Notes: a model not told the origin generated them from the sequence alone. Shown: positions 32,677 to 44,966, counted from the stretch's first letter. The stretch is DNA of 64,000 bases from Cladopsammia gracilis (GCA_022457155.1 JAJGOT010000206.1:526501-590500); one strand, 5' to 3'. Numbers and translations: made by a program.

Positions 32677-33134
32677 AACCCTGGGGGGGGGGGGGGGGGG
32701 TACTCCCATATATGAGCTATATAGGTATGTGCTACTGTGAAGGGTGTGGTTTTCAAGCAGTTTAGTCTAGGATAGGGTATAGTTATCAGAGATTTTTGGT
32801 CTAGAATAAGGTATCATTTTCCGCAAAACTGATTAGCTGCGTGAAAAAAATTAAGAAGTAAATGGCATTTAAAAATCGGTACGGCGGGCAGTACGGCATT
32901 TCTACTAGATAGAACCGGCATACTGACCCCTGTTAACTAATAACTGTGATAGTGAACAAGTTTCTGGAAAATTGCGAGTCTGGAATAGGTCTAGGATATG
33001 GTGGGGTTTTTCGGTGTTTAGTCTAGAATAGGGTTGCAAAATGCAGCTAAAAGGGTCTGGTATAGGCTAAGGGTCTCAGAGTCCCAGTGGCACACCCCAC
33101 CCAAAAATTTGCAGAGTACCCCCCCCCCCCGGGG
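32677..33134. repeat. element bounded by poly-G and poly-C tracts
   Basis: A G-run at about 32683-32700 followed by TACTCCC is mirrored by GAGTACCCCCCCCCC at about 33114-33130. The inside has repeated TCTAGAATAGGGT / TCTAGGATAGGGT motifs. Non-coding; probably another foldback family. Confidence 0.6.
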
Positions 33135-33271
33135 ATAAACAGAGATTATGTATAGGAAAATGACTAAGCTTTAGTTCCAGCCTAAAAAATGCCTAAAAGA
33201 AAGAGGTGGCTGGGTTCCACTGTACACAAAAAATACTGGATGATCTCAGAAAGAGTGAATTCCTCTAGAGC

Positions 33272-33520
33272 ACTGAGTTTTCAATTGAATGTTGTAAACC
33301 CGAAACCAAAGTAATAACTCTGGCCAATCACAACAGAGGTAGACAATCCAATGAACCAATCAGAGCTCAAAGCAAATACAATTAGCCAGCGTCAAGTGCA
33401 GGAACTGAAAACATGTGCAAACAAGCCAACGATGATATGGTTTAGTTTTACTCCTGACTGGTTGAGAAAGAACTTTGTGTGAAATTTGTTAGCCAATCAC
33501 AATGCAAAACCAAACCAAAG
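33272..33520. mobile_element. CCAAT-rich MITE fragment
   Basis: It begins GAGTTTTCAATTGAATGTTG and carries AACCAAAGTAATAACTCTGGCCAATCA, CCAATGAACCAATCAGAGC and CCAATCACAATGC, as in 19048-19324. The right terminus is degraded and abuts the 3' end of the Kelch gene. Confidence 0.6.
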
Positions 33521-33566
33521 CAAATGCAAAATTATTTCTGACATAGACGAACGTCAAGCTAATTGG

Positions 33567-34288
33567 CTAGACAATACCAACATCAAAATCACACCGACTG
33601 AAACACAAGTCAGTGACATGCTTCCATTTTTGTTTTTTTGGGTCATACATTTCAACACCTGTCAGTGTGACAGGTGGAGAGTACTGTTCGCTTGCCGTCC
33701 GTCCACCAAATACATACAACAGTCCACTGCTTACTGCTACCGATAGTCCTGCTCTTGGTTTCTCCATGGGAACCACCTCTGTCCACTGATTTCTGTCAAG
33801 GTCAAACCGCTCCACACTGCCCAGTGCCCCATCAGATTCATTACAGCCACCTGTTGACAAGAAAGTAGAAGAGAGATTGTAAGCTAGGTCATAGTCAAGT
33901 TACATTGTATGAGCCTAGTATTGAAGTCAATGCCATCATCAACCTCTAGTATGATGTTTAAGCTTTAAGTAATCATCCAGATAAGAACCATAGCATTTTC
34001 TATTGTTCTCCGGCAATACGCTTTCCTCACACAGGAATGTTTTCATTTTCATTTTCATACTGAGTACACTGTATGCATTAACCCTTTCTGTTCATTGTAT
34101 AAAACAAATAGACTCCATTTGGCCGTGTGTCTGTTCAGTTATAGATCACAGAAGACGTCAAAATGTGGTAAGAACATCAGTGACACACTCGCCTACGGCT
34201 CATGTGCCACTTTTTTGTCCTTACCACATTTTGACGTCATCTGTGATCTATAACTGAACAGACACACGGCCAAATGGAATCTATTTGT

Positions 34289-34337
<49 letters not shown>

Positions 34338-37029
34338 AGCAGGTTTGCGAAATAAAAAAAATATGCATTTTAATCCCATTTTTAAAGCATACTTCTTTTG
34401 TGGTAAGAAATTCCAACCAATCACAAGAGTTGCAAACAATAGACAAGTAAAACTTATAATTTTGCCATGTTCCCGACATAGGATTTCTGTGTTAGATATG
34501 TAGTCAGAAGAGATTTTGTTACAAGGAAATTAGTTGATAAGTTAGAAATTGATATACATACTGCTTTGTGAAGTTCTAGTAAATTTTACTGTTTAAACCA
34601 ATCAGAGGTTGGGTACAAACAGTGGCAAAGTTAACATCTTTTTGCATTCCTTGCCACTACCGGTAAGTGCTATTTTTGTTATCTGGATCAATTACATTTG
34701 TACTTAAATCATCATTGGGTTTACAAGAAAATGAGCATAAAGGCATTCATCTTAGGTGTAATAAATATCTGACATCTCTACAGGCGTAGTTTGATGTTTG
34801 GTAATAAATTTACGGCCTGTAGGCAATTGCATGTATGATCAAGTCATAGCAGGCCCTGAAGTGAACTAATGCCACCATGTACCTCTTAGTTTGATGTTTA
34901 CAAGGGACAGTAAGGTTTTTAATCCCTTGGCATATAGGCATATGGCAAAGGTACATACTTAGTGAACATGAATCCATATTAAAGTGCATGTATCAGTAAA
35001 CTACTACCAGCATCTTCCTCTTAAGTTTGATTTCTGGGCTAACTATGCTCTACAGCTGTATATGGAATATTTATACAATTGGTTCCAGGTGACTCTGACT
35101 CCTTCACTTCCAGGGTACCTTGAGTCTTGCCTTCCAGTTCTAACTTTGAGTGTGTGGATGAAATTCTAAAGTGTGACCATTCAAATGAAAGCTACCAAGC
35201 AGTTCTTTCCTGTGGTACTGTTTATTATGCTGTACAAGGTGGTTCTAACTTTTGATCCTGTGGATGAAATTCTAAAGTGTGACCATTCAAATAAAAGCTA
35301 CTGAACAGTACTTTCCGGTCATACTGTTTATTATGCTGTACAAGGTGGTTCTAACGTTTGAGTCTGTGGATGAAATCCTAAAGTGTGACCATTCAAATGA
35401 AAGCTACTGAGCAGTTCTTTCCTGTGGTACTGTTTATTCAATGCTGTACAAGGTGGTTGTAACTTTTGAGTCTGTGGATGAAATCCTAAAGTGTGACCAT
35501 TCAAATAAAAGAAACTGAGCAGTACTTTCCTGTGATACTGTTTATTATGCTGCAAAAGGTGGAGCTCTAACTTTTGAGTTTATGAATGAAACTTAATTCT
35601 AAAGTGTGGCAATTCAAATCACTAATGAAATGTTTGTTATTCAAAAATTAATATATATATATATATATATATATATGACATAATTTATGTGGAAGTGAAA
35701 TAAGTAATACAATTACATGTATATTCTCCTCACCTACAGCATACAGGCTACCTCCCAAGGTCGTTAGCCCTAGGGATGCTCTTCTATGACGCATGTCAGG
35801 CAATCTCATCCAGCTATCTCTAACAGGATTGTAACACTCACACACTTTAAGTTCTTCACCTAATTCACTTAATCCTCCTGTAAATCAGGAACAAAAGTGA
35901 AATGAAAGACAATTGAAGGGCTCCCTGCAATAACGTCCTAAGTGCGTTTTTGGTAACTTTCACTAAAATTGTATGTTTTAGGCCTTTAAAAGCACAGTTT
36001 TGTCAAATTAATGATTTATTACTGTTAAGGTACTTAAAACAGCTCCAAAATGGGGAAGAAAATCCAAATCTTTGAGAAAATGTTTTGGGCCCCTAAGAGA
36101 CCCTATGGCCCCCAGGACACCCTCTGTATCTTTTCAAAAATAAAAATTATTCTGTTCGAAGATAGAAGATTTGTTGACCTGGTTTTAAATCCTTTGAGTC
36201 ATATTATATTCACATGATCCAGTCATAATTTTGGCAAGTGAGTCCCTTTTAAGGCCAAAAATCCAAGATTTCAGTGAAAATTTTCCAAAAACGCACTTAG
36301 GACATTATTGCAGGGAGCCCTTCAATTAGTTGAACCACCTGCAGTGATAATTTGAAACAATGAACTAAAGACAAACACTTCATACAATCAAAACCAATAA
36401 GATTTCACTTGAGTTCTAAATGGTTGCTTTTTACAATTATTATTGAACTACACTCAGTAGAGTACAAATAACACCCAAAACGAGTACAAATATCTCACGG
36501 TATTTGTACTCTAGAAGACCGGTTTGACCGGTTTTTCACAAACGTCACTACGAGCATTAGTCTTACATAAGCGGCGAAAAAATGGCTGAAATTGTTCCCA
36601 AACTGGAATGGACAAAACTGAGAAAAACTACTGAGAAAAACTGACGGGATCTATTGATGTTTTTACCCAAACAAATCCAAACAATTATGCGCTTAATCAC
36701 ACAAAGTCTTTCTTCGCTGTACAAAAAGTACACGCGACCAAACAACTACACGACTGACAATTCATTATCATTTTTTTGAATAAAGCATGCGCGCGCTGAC
36801 AAACAAGTTCAAATAGCGCGCGCACGACAAACTTGAAAAAGTAAGAAATATTAAAACGGTGTTCATGACTAAGTTGAATAATAAATCTCTTATTGGACGG
36901 TTTAGTGTGTAGTTATCGTGGGATATTTTTACTCGTCTCTTGTATTTTGACTCGCCCTACAGGCTCGCCAAAATACAGCGAGACTCGTAAAAATATCCTA
37001 CGATACTACACACTAAACCGTCCAATAAG

Positions 37030-37065
<36 letters not shown>

Positions 37066-39675
37066 GTTGCAGGTAAAATCCGTTCTCAAATCCGTTCTCA
37101 GGTTGAATCAGTATTCAACCTAGGTTAAATGTGTACCCAGTATTCTATGTACATGTAGGTAAGCTAACCCCAACTAACCCTAGTTAACTCTAACACAAGG
37201 CTAACCATCACCACTAGCACAAAGATACATTATAGCCAATAGTGTGATGGTTAGCCTTGTGTTAGGGTTAGCCTACCTAGATAAAATACTGGGTACACAT
37301 TTAACCTAGATTGAATACTGATTCAACCTGAGAACGGATTTTACCTGCAACATATACACTGTATTCTAAGTGTTCCAATGATCAGAAATCCTGCAAGTTA
37401 GGCAAACTCAAACTGGTTCTACAGGATTAATTACAAGTTGATATACATTGTAGAATAAGAGAATGGAAACAAATTTTTCATTTGGAATATCTGTGTACAG
37501 ACCTATCAAAGTAAAGCTTTTCAGTTGTCCTTAAACCTTACAAGTTTTATTATAGTATAATTTCAAAATGAAAAAAAAAAAATAACCCTTTAACTTCCAA
37601 GAGTGCTAAACATCAAAATTCATGAAAAATCCCAAATTTCATTTTGTAAAATATTAGAAAACAAATGGTACCATGCAAAAGTACTGCTGAAGAGGTTTCA
37701 TTTGAATGGTCACACCATAGGATTTTGTCCACAGACTCAAAAGTTAGAACAATTGTGTAAGTAACCATTATTTATGCAGGGTAGCCCATTCAGCTCTAGA
37801 CTGATATCCATTGGGGCCCTGCGTAATTAATATATCATTAAGCTAATTACATTTATAAATTATTGTAAAAGATGAATATATACAAAAATAAATTATCCTA
37901 ATTAAACTAATATAATAATGCTAATTTTAATTTAAATTTATATAAAAACGTTAAAAAGATAAACTTTATACATACAAAATATTCCTATTTAAAAACCTTA
38001 AAATAACTTCACTAGTTACACTAAATCGTATCTAATAAAGAGCAAGTCTTAATGAAAGTGTTCTTTGATGTACTTCTTAAAATTAATAAGCGATGTTGCT
38101 TGCTTTATTTTTGCTGGTAAATTAATAAATAGGACCAAGCCTGAAAATCTAAAAGTTCGTTTCCCTAAGCTTAGATTAGGTTTGGGTAAATGTAAATCAT
38201 TTCTTTGCCTAGTATTGTAATTATGAAAATTATAATTTCTAGTAAAATAGTTACTAGTAAAATAGTTACACAGATATGTAACATGTCTCCATAATTGACT
38301 CTGATAATGAAAGGGTTAAGAGTTTTTTTTTACTTTTGGAGGTTTACGGCTTACGGAGTTTGCTTACCAGCTGTATATATTAACCCATCCATCTCTGTCA
38401 CCCCAAGATGAAATCTCTTTGTCTCCACCTTTCCAACTACTTCCCAGCAATCAAGATCTGGATCATACCTCTCAATATCCTCAGCAATCTCTGCTCCAAC
38501 CCACCCACCAATAACAAATACGAAGTCTTCAACGACACATACTCCGCATGCTACACGGGGTGCTGTCAAAGGCGCGACAAGTGACCATGAATTTAGAGCC
38601 GGGTCATAACACTCAACAGTGTCATATATTAGAGAGTCATTTTCACCGCCGATGGCATAAATTAATCCACCAACAGAAGCTACTGCATGCCCACTGCGAG
38701 CAAAGCTCATCTGCGATGTGGAAAAGCTGTCGCAAGTTTGTAAAAAAGTATCAAATTTCTCGACAGTTGAAAGGGATGATGTATCACTCCACCTTCCCCC
38801 TACTCGTCGACTGTACCCTCCTATGATATAAAAGCACTTTCTTGATGCACGTCTTGTTGTGTGTGAGCTTTTTGTTGTCCACGACCTAAAGCTTGGTAAC
38901 TTCTGTAGCCATCAAGAATTCCAGTAAGCATCCTTTGAATGCTTGCACTCTTACAGGTAAAAAGGTAATTTTCAAGAAATTTTGGGAGATCAGAGGGAGT
39001 CTTATACGTTCAAGGATCTGCCCTAAGGCTTCACGCCCTCTTGATAGGTCATGCAGTACCCAGCGCATGGCGGCCTCAAATACTTGCTCCTCAGATTCAA
39101 TTTTAAGTTCTTCTGATTCCAGCAACTTCAATAATGCACTTTTAGTGAGTTGCAAAAACTCTTCTTGTTTGGACACTTCCATAAAGTTTCTGTGAATAAA
39201 TTCCAGCGCCGATTTTGTCAACGGCGAACACAATGGGTATCTGAAAATATGTATATACCAACGCAATTTGAAGAATCGAGTTCATGCTTCAAAAAATCGC
39301 AACAAACCACCTCAATATCTTCCACTTGAAGCATCTTTGCGGCTGGCAAAAGCTGTTGAACATTACCTTCGTTTACTTCAACTTGTCCAGTGTAAATAAA
39401 ATCAAGAATGGTACTGAAAACATCTGCATTTATACCGTGTGAATTTCTACATGATCCAGGTAACTTTCCGCCATACCACTTGTAAACATGACTTGAAAGT
39501 AAGGGCTCGAGGCTGATAAAATGTTTCGATGAACCGAAAATTCCTTCCTTCCAACCGTAAGAGTCGCATCACACATTTTACCTTCTTTCCTCAAAAAATT
39601 CAACTTTTTTAATAACTTAAATGAATGTTCTTTGGCAAAAGTCTGCTTGTCTATTTTCGTTGCTCGATCCTCCAT
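33567..39675 (-). CDS. BTB-BACK-Kelch (KLHL-type) protein, 3 exons, four frame breaks
   Basis: Exons on the minus strand: about 39675-38368, 35877-35734 and 33850-33567. They encode a BTB domain (LNFLRKEGKMCDATLTV, HRNILSASSPYF), a BACK domain (HRNFMEVSKQEEFLQL, SEEQVFEAAMRWV) and six Kelch blades with GG doublets (YIIGG, YAIGG, FVIGG, YTAGG, YAVGG, YVFGG). KLHL proteins of this build are usually substrate adaptors for Cullin-3 ubiquitin ligases; that role is inferred from the family. The start at 39675 puts a normal ~25 residues before BTB; in-frame ATGs lie upstream to 39801. The first exon is broken near 39438, 39223, 38977 and 38871; each break can be explained by one missing base, one of them in an A-run. 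Exons 2 and 3 and all splice sites are intact, so assembly error is more likely than a pseudogene. Introns contain satellite elements. Confidence 0.85.
34103..34289. mobile_element. foldback MITE in Kelch intron 2
   Basis: Arms of about 78 bp (AACAAATAGACTCCATTTGG ... GACGTCAAAATGTGGTAAG) are inverted around 34200 with few mismatches. A (TA)n run of about 46 bp follows directly (34290-34335). Confidence 0.85.
35138..35600 (+). repeat. ~106-bp minisatellite related to the 88-bp satellite
   Basis: About four and a half units start near 35138, 35243, 35349, 35458 and 35565. They share TTCTAACTTTTGAGTCTGTG and GTGTGACCATTCAAATGAAA with the 88-bp unit, but have their own TACTGTTTATTATGCTGTAC insert. 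It lies in Kelch intron 2. A (TA)n run is at 35651-35676. Confidence 0.85.
36885..37031. mobile_element. foldback MITE in Kelch intron 1
   Basis: ATCTCTTATTGGACGGTTTA at the left is inverted at the right (TAAACCGTCCAATAAGAT); arms reach about 60 bp, including TATTTTTACTCG / CGTAAAAATA. A (TA)n stretch follows. Confidence 0.8.
37061..37356. mobile_element. foldback MITE with TTGCAGGTAAAATCCG ends
   Basis: TATGTTGCAGGTAAAATCCG and CGGATTTTACCTGCAACATA bound long imperfect arms containing CTAACCCTAACAC-like stretches and GATGGTTAGCCTTGTGTTA. Kelch intron 1. Confidence 0.8.
37586..38315. mobile_element. piggyBac-like satellite MITE (one 88-bp unit) split by a LINE tail
   Basis: Left end CCCTTTAACTTCCAAGAGTG and right end ...TAATGAAAGGG|TTAA match the element at 29171-29912 in reverse orientation; the left flank is ATAA. 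One satellite unit is at about 37660-37750. Between about 37755 and 38280 lies a minus-strand LINE 3' end: HNYNTRQRNDLHLP, NLPAKIKQATSLINFKKY, a stop, then a hairpin GCAGGG...CCCTGC near 37777-37817. Confidence 0.7.
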
Positions 39676-39849
39676 TTTGTTTATGGTCAGCTGCGAAGTT
39701 CGCGGGCTCATTTCTTGATGAAGGAAAGGAAAAAACATGATTGCAATACATGTACTCCCGACAGGGGTGGGGTTCAAGGGTCTTTCTGCATGTACTGGCA
39801 TTCATTGTCTTCTATTGTTTGTGAGGTATTGTATTTTTTGTAGTTCAGT

Positions 39850-40070
39850 ACTGAGAATATGAATATGGTCTGTTGCCTGCAACTTGCTGCTAACATAATA
39901 CCTGGGCTTTCAATAATGATTTTGAAATTGACATGGCCTGCACATCATGTGCCCATAGAGTGCCATTTTAAACATGTTTAAAGATGCTTGTATGCAACAT
40001 TGACATCATAACATTAACAACACATACATTTTGGCAGCTTCAATTTAAGAATGAGCATAGTAATAAATAC
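39850..40070. other. 5' flank of the Kelch gene
   Basis: AT-rich, no TATA box or gene recognised. The Kelch promoter is expected near here. Confidence 0.3.
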
Positions 40071-40073
40071 ACA

Positions 40074-40773
40074 GTCAAACCTCCCGTAAGCGACCACCCA
40101 AAATGTCAAGCCTAGGTGACCCTAGGTGGTTGCTTACGGGAGGTGGTCGCTTGCTAGAGTTCAGACCATATTGGGTCAAAATTTGCCTTATTAGCATATG
40201 GTAACTGCAGAGACTTATCCCATGTGCCAGTGCCCATCTAAACCCATGTAATAACTTTTAGTAGTCACAAAAATATTTAAGCTTTCCAAAATATTTATTC
40301 AGAGTTTCATGGTTTGCTTCTGTTAATTTACCTAATAAGGCGAATGGAACAAGTCTCACGATAGTTACAAATGCTATTTTATGGCCCTTATCTAACCAAA
40401 TTGAGGTCCAACAGTCAAAAACATCGTTTACAACTTGGAAACTAAACCGTCCTACCATTTGTAGAAGAATTTGAGAATTTGAGTTTGGCATAGGTTTTGA
40501 ACGAAAAAAACAGGACTTGTCTTGAGGAATGCGATAACGTTACAACACCTCATTATCTAATTTCCGCTCTATTACCTGTCAAGTAGCTTCAAGTGGTCGC
40601 TTACGGGAGGTTAAAAACAAAACTTCAAACTTTTAGCTCTAAAAGTGGTCGCGGTCGCTTACGAGAGGTGGTTGCTTACAAGAGGCTCTAAATATAGTGA
40701 TTTGACTTGGAAACTTTTGGTATTTTGGAAAACTGGTCACTGAGGAGAGGTGGTCGCAACCGGAGGTTCAACT
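40074..40773. mobile_element. TIR element of the CAGTCAAACCTCC type
   Basis: Ends CAGTCAAACCTCCCGTAAGC and CGGAGGTTCAACTG are inverted. Inside, GGTGGTCGCTTACGGGAGG and variants recur near both ends. A 77-codon minus frame at 40258-40491 has no recognised motif. Related hairpins lie at 50175-50290 and, with GTCCGTATTA wording, at 61491-62181. Confidence 0.6.
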
Positions 40774-40940
40774 GTATATTCCTACTGGGTGCACTCACTA
40801 CCAATAATTATTATTATTGTCCCATATAAGATATGGGAAGAGCAAGCCCACATTGGAGTGAGGTGGCACAGGATTGCGTTAAATATTTGGTTCTATTCTT
40901 GTCAATTCATTTTAGAATGGGGTATTGAGACAATGATAAG

Positions 40941-41226
40941 GTAAAGTCTCACACGGGCCACAATGGCCCACACAGCCGGAGCTTAACCCGGTTTCCGTAG
41001 CGTGAAGCAACTAGGAATATTGCTACTCCCCCTGGATGGGATGCTAGTCCATCGCAGGGTTACCCCAGCATTTTGTCGCCGGTACCCATTTATACACCTG
41101 GTGGAGAGACACAGTGTGGACTAAAGTTTCTTGTCTAAGGAAACAACAAACGGCAGAGACCAGGCTCGAACCACTGACCTTCAGGTTGAAAGTCTGACGC
41201 GCTAACCACTAGACCACCGTGCCACC
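40941..41226 (-). repeat. tRNA-derived SINE, minus strand
   Basis: Full-length member: the tRNA-like head is at the right (AACCACTAGACCACCGTGCC complement, with the B-box region near 41165) and the body at the left. It matches 960-1247 and 61152-61441. Confidence 0.85.
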
Positions 41227-41229
41227 CAC

Positions 41230-43100
41230 ATTGAGACAATGAGCTCTATTCTTATTCAATGAGATGCAAATTAGTATCTTTCCGATTTTCTGCAATCCCA
41301 CACCTTGGAGCCAAAAGATACACAGCACTGGATAGATGTACAAGATGCAAGCATCGCTGCAGGGGAAGGGAGGGGTATGCCAATCAGACATCTGGCGGCC
41401 GTCTAAATTAAAAAACAGAGTAAACAGGATAAAAGCAGCCAGCCTATTTATACCCAATTTGTTGGTCGACCCGTAGCTGTCCAAACGATGTCTGTGATTG
41501 GCGAGCAATACAAATAATTATTGATATATCACTTCAACAATGCCACTATCCCTAATCCCTATCCCAGCGGGACAAATCTATTGTTTTGTTCGCCAACCAC
41601 AGACATCGTTTGGACAAGTGCTGGACTACACAATTTGTCCAAGGAATTTGCATAATGCACTCTACCATGGGCTTATGCAGGCACTGGAATTTTTCAAGCT
41701 GGACAATGCAGGATTAGAGGCATTTGTACGTGATGGCCTCAGTGAGAATAGTAGGCCTAAAAGAACTAACTCAATGAAGTCTCATTACTTTTATTCGCTG
41801 CACAAATTACTTGGTAGACTGGAATATTACTGTTGTGACGTACATTACTGTATTTTTTAGATGCATGCATGGGAAAAACAAATATTAAGTTAAGAGTGCT
41901 AAATTAAACATTACTTTTCCATGAAAAAAGCTCTGGTGCTTGATGATTAGTAGTCTATACTCTAAGGTGTCGGCCATCTGCATGTCATATCCCCCCTGTG
42001 GGTACTGGCACTTAGAGTGATTTTTCTCAAACCGTTAAATTGTAACAAAATAGTTAATACTCCAATAGAGGTTAGAAGATCTTATTAATTACATTGTTTT
42101 CTTTTGTGTCTATTTGACTATTATACACTAACTACTAGAAACTGTTTCATGGTCTGAGGAAAATCACTCTCCAAGTGTGGGGAGATGGAGGACACTTTAA
42201 TCTAAATCTAACCCTAACCCTAAACATTAAATGATTATCAATATTCTGATCCTGTCCTTGGAGATATTAAGTCTATTTTTTTATGCTATAAAAAATTAAA
42301 TAAATAATACAATAATATTTGCTATCAATGATACTATTTTTACACCTTGAGGTCTGTATAGTGCTATATGCTCACAATGTACAATTGCAATGTGCTAATT
42401 AATGTCATGCCTATGATTATGGATTTAATAGTGTTATTTATTCTCTCCTCGTGCTCGCTTGAAATGCATAAAAAATAACCCGTTCTTCAGGCTATCTCTC
42501 CCTAAAATGCATCAAGACTGCAGGGATGTAGCTAAGAGCCGGCAACCGGCTGATATCACCAGGTGAAAGAGAACTTATCACTGGCTAAAATGTCACTAGA
42601 AAACAAAGAATTTGCCTGGGTGATTTTGACGGTGCACAAGCCAGAAAAACCAGCTGGGTTTGTTAATGTCGTTAATGAGCCTGCTAAGTTTTTTCTTACC
42701 TACACCCCAGAGACTGCTATGGTGCATTTTACTGTTAAGCCTGGGCCAAAAGGAAATGAGAGTTGAGAGAGTTCATACTCTCCGAGAGCGCACGAAAGTC
42801 AAAGAGAGGGCTTGAATGTTTGAGACCAAACAGCAGTAACAGTTTGAATTTCTTTTCAACTCCAATAAAAAAAAAAATTGAGTGGATTGAGGATCTCAAC
42901 CCCTTATCAGACTATATTCAACTGCATTTTGCAACCTTGACCAGACACCAAAAATCCTTACCTTGAAAACTTTTGTCACGCTGATTTTTGCTGGGTTTTT
43001 ACTTGGTCCGGCTCCAACTAACCACCCCTGGGTCTCTGAGGATGGTTTGGCCTGGGCTTAGGGAAGCATCAAAATTCTAGTTATGTGATTGTAAATTATT
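41230..43100. other. intergenic, no gene recognised
   Basis: Reading frames at 41540-41860 (+), 42563-42766 (+) and 42763-42966 (+) show no family motif. CCAAACGATGTCTGTG near 41481 and CACAGACATCGTTTGG near 41600 form an inverted pair, so part of this may be an old foldback element. Confidence 0.35.
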
Positions 43101-43103
43101 GTT

Positions 43104-44966
43104 TTATCCTGAACTTTCGATATCATTAGCCACGACCTCAGATTTAAGAGCCAAAACAATGTCTTTAGCACTGGGGCGGTCTTTGGGGTCTTCAGATGTA
43201 CAACAACAAAACAACTGAATCACAGGACTCATAACACAATCTGCAACCTGAAACTTGGCAGGAAGAGGTGGTCGCGTTCCTAATGCTGCCAGGTACTCCT
43301 CTGTATCACAGGCGCCATCATCTTCCTCATCCATGCTTAATTCAGTGTCATCATCTTCATCACTCTCTGAAAATGAAAATAGAAATTACTTAAAGTGGCA
43401 CTAAGTACAATTATGAACTTGCCCAATTTTTCATACTCACCTGGGCTAAAGGCCCTGTCACACTATTGCGTATTAAAGAAACGTATGAGTTGCATATGAA
43501 AATTCACAAAAAATTTTCATATGCACAAAATTCCCTTGAAAAAAAAAACAGCGTATGACCAGCGTACTTGACCTATGAGTAACGTACCTCTAGCGTAACT
43601 CTCGCGTATTCAGCGTATGCCTAGCGTATAAAGCATACGTCCGAATAGACTCAAAATTTTTAAGCATGCTTTAAAAAATTATTCTGCCTTGCCGTATGCC
43701 AGCGTATGCCACCGTATGCGACTGTGCGTGAAATGTATACAACCTATGCCTAACGTACCCCTAGCGTATGTCAGCGTATACCAGCATATGAGTGATATTT
43801 TTCATACGCTGGCATACGTTAGTACGATACGTCATAGTGTGACAGGGCCATTACAAAAGTGTAAGTGGGCAGTTATTATGCAACCCTCATTTGGATTGTC
43901 ACACAATGCTCTTAGCCATGGAGTGTTGCACGATGAGGAGCGATTTTGAAATACCCACATCCCTTAATGTTTTATAGAATGAGGCATATGCAAACAAACG
44001 AATCCATTCTTATTCAAAGAGATGCATAAGTTTCCCCCTGGTTGGGGGCTGAGGAACAACCCCCCCCCCTCCCCCTCCCCACTAAAGCTATGGGGTGGCA
44101 TTAGGGGAGTGGCCATCAGGTTAGGAAATAGGAACCATCGGTTTTGATTGAATTTCACTTGATGTTAGGGAACAGGGGGATTATTTGTAAATGTGAGCTT
44201 TTTAATCATCTGTATACCTGCCAATAAATCCACGTGTGGGACATTCAAAGCGAGCATCTCCCAGATCAAAAGGCCATAAGCGAAAATGTCTGCTTTGTCT
44301 GTGATCACTCCCCTTTGAGAGCCTCCTTGCATTTCCATGGCTCTGTACCAATGTATCTATCCCCGGGTTTTTTCAAGCCGCTGAGATCATCTTTAAGGCT
44401 GAGCGCGACTCCAAAATCACACAGTTTCACAACTTGAAAATCACCGCGAATCAGAACATTTCCACTTTTTTATATCGCCATGAAGGATTTTTTCTCGCTG
44501 TGCAGGTAACTTAGAGCGTTAGCAATAGCCCAGGAAACTTTCAGGATTTCTTCGTAAGTGAAGTCTTCTTCCAAGTATGCTTTTTCCTCAATAATATCTT
44601 CCAACGCCTTCTCGCAGTCTTCCATTGCTAGGCACAGCTCGCCTTCGATGCTCCCAGAAATGGCGCGAAATCCCACAATATTTGGATGGTTAAGTTGCTT
44701 CAGAATGCTCGCTTCTAAGGCCAATCGCTCGCTTATTCCGGATCTTGCTTTCTTGTTGACCTTCTTAACAGCCCAAGGAGATCTCATGTTGTTTTCGTTC
44801 GTCTCTCGGTTGAATCTGTACACGAAACACCCGTTCCATAGCCGAGACGTGTCATAAATGGAGACGGGGGGATCATAAAAGGAGATGCCTTGTACGGCGA
44901 TATTTCGCTTTCTGCGAATAATCGACTTCCACTCCTTTGATTTACTGGTGTAGAGACGTCATTCAT
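43104..44966 (-). CDS. PDZ-binding kinase / TOPK homolog, 2 exons, homopolymer frame breaks
   Basis: Exon 1 is 44966-44218 and exon 2 is 43366-43104 on the minus strand; together about 338 residues (human PBK has 322). The N-terminus has the PBK-type [13 protein letters not shown] glycine loop, then PWAVKKVN (ATP-binding Lys), HPNIVGFRA, a catalytic loop HGDIKSGN (HGD rather than HRD, as in PBK) and [18 protein letters not shown] and [11 protein letters not shown] follow. Exon 2 gives an acidic stretch, then [12 protein letters not shown] and [18 protein letters not shown] is a mitotic MAPKK-like Ser/Thr kinase. Four homopolymer indels break the frame: a T-run near 44827, an A-run near 44494, an A-run near 44469 (one base too many) and a G-run near 44316. 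Correcting each restores the family sequence, so assembly error is likely. Its promoter is shared with the gene at 45235. Confidence 0.92.
43451..43849. mobile_element. MITE with GGCCCTGTCACACTAT ends in the PBK intron
   Basis: Inverted ends GGCCCTGTCACACTAT and ATAGTGTGACAGGGCC enclose many copies of GCGTATGCC / AGCGTA in the 399-bp body. Non-coding. Confidence 0.85.

Noticed and set aside
42563..42966. Short plus-strand frames resembling a small exon
   Set aside because: No acceptor or donor in usable phase and no family motif.
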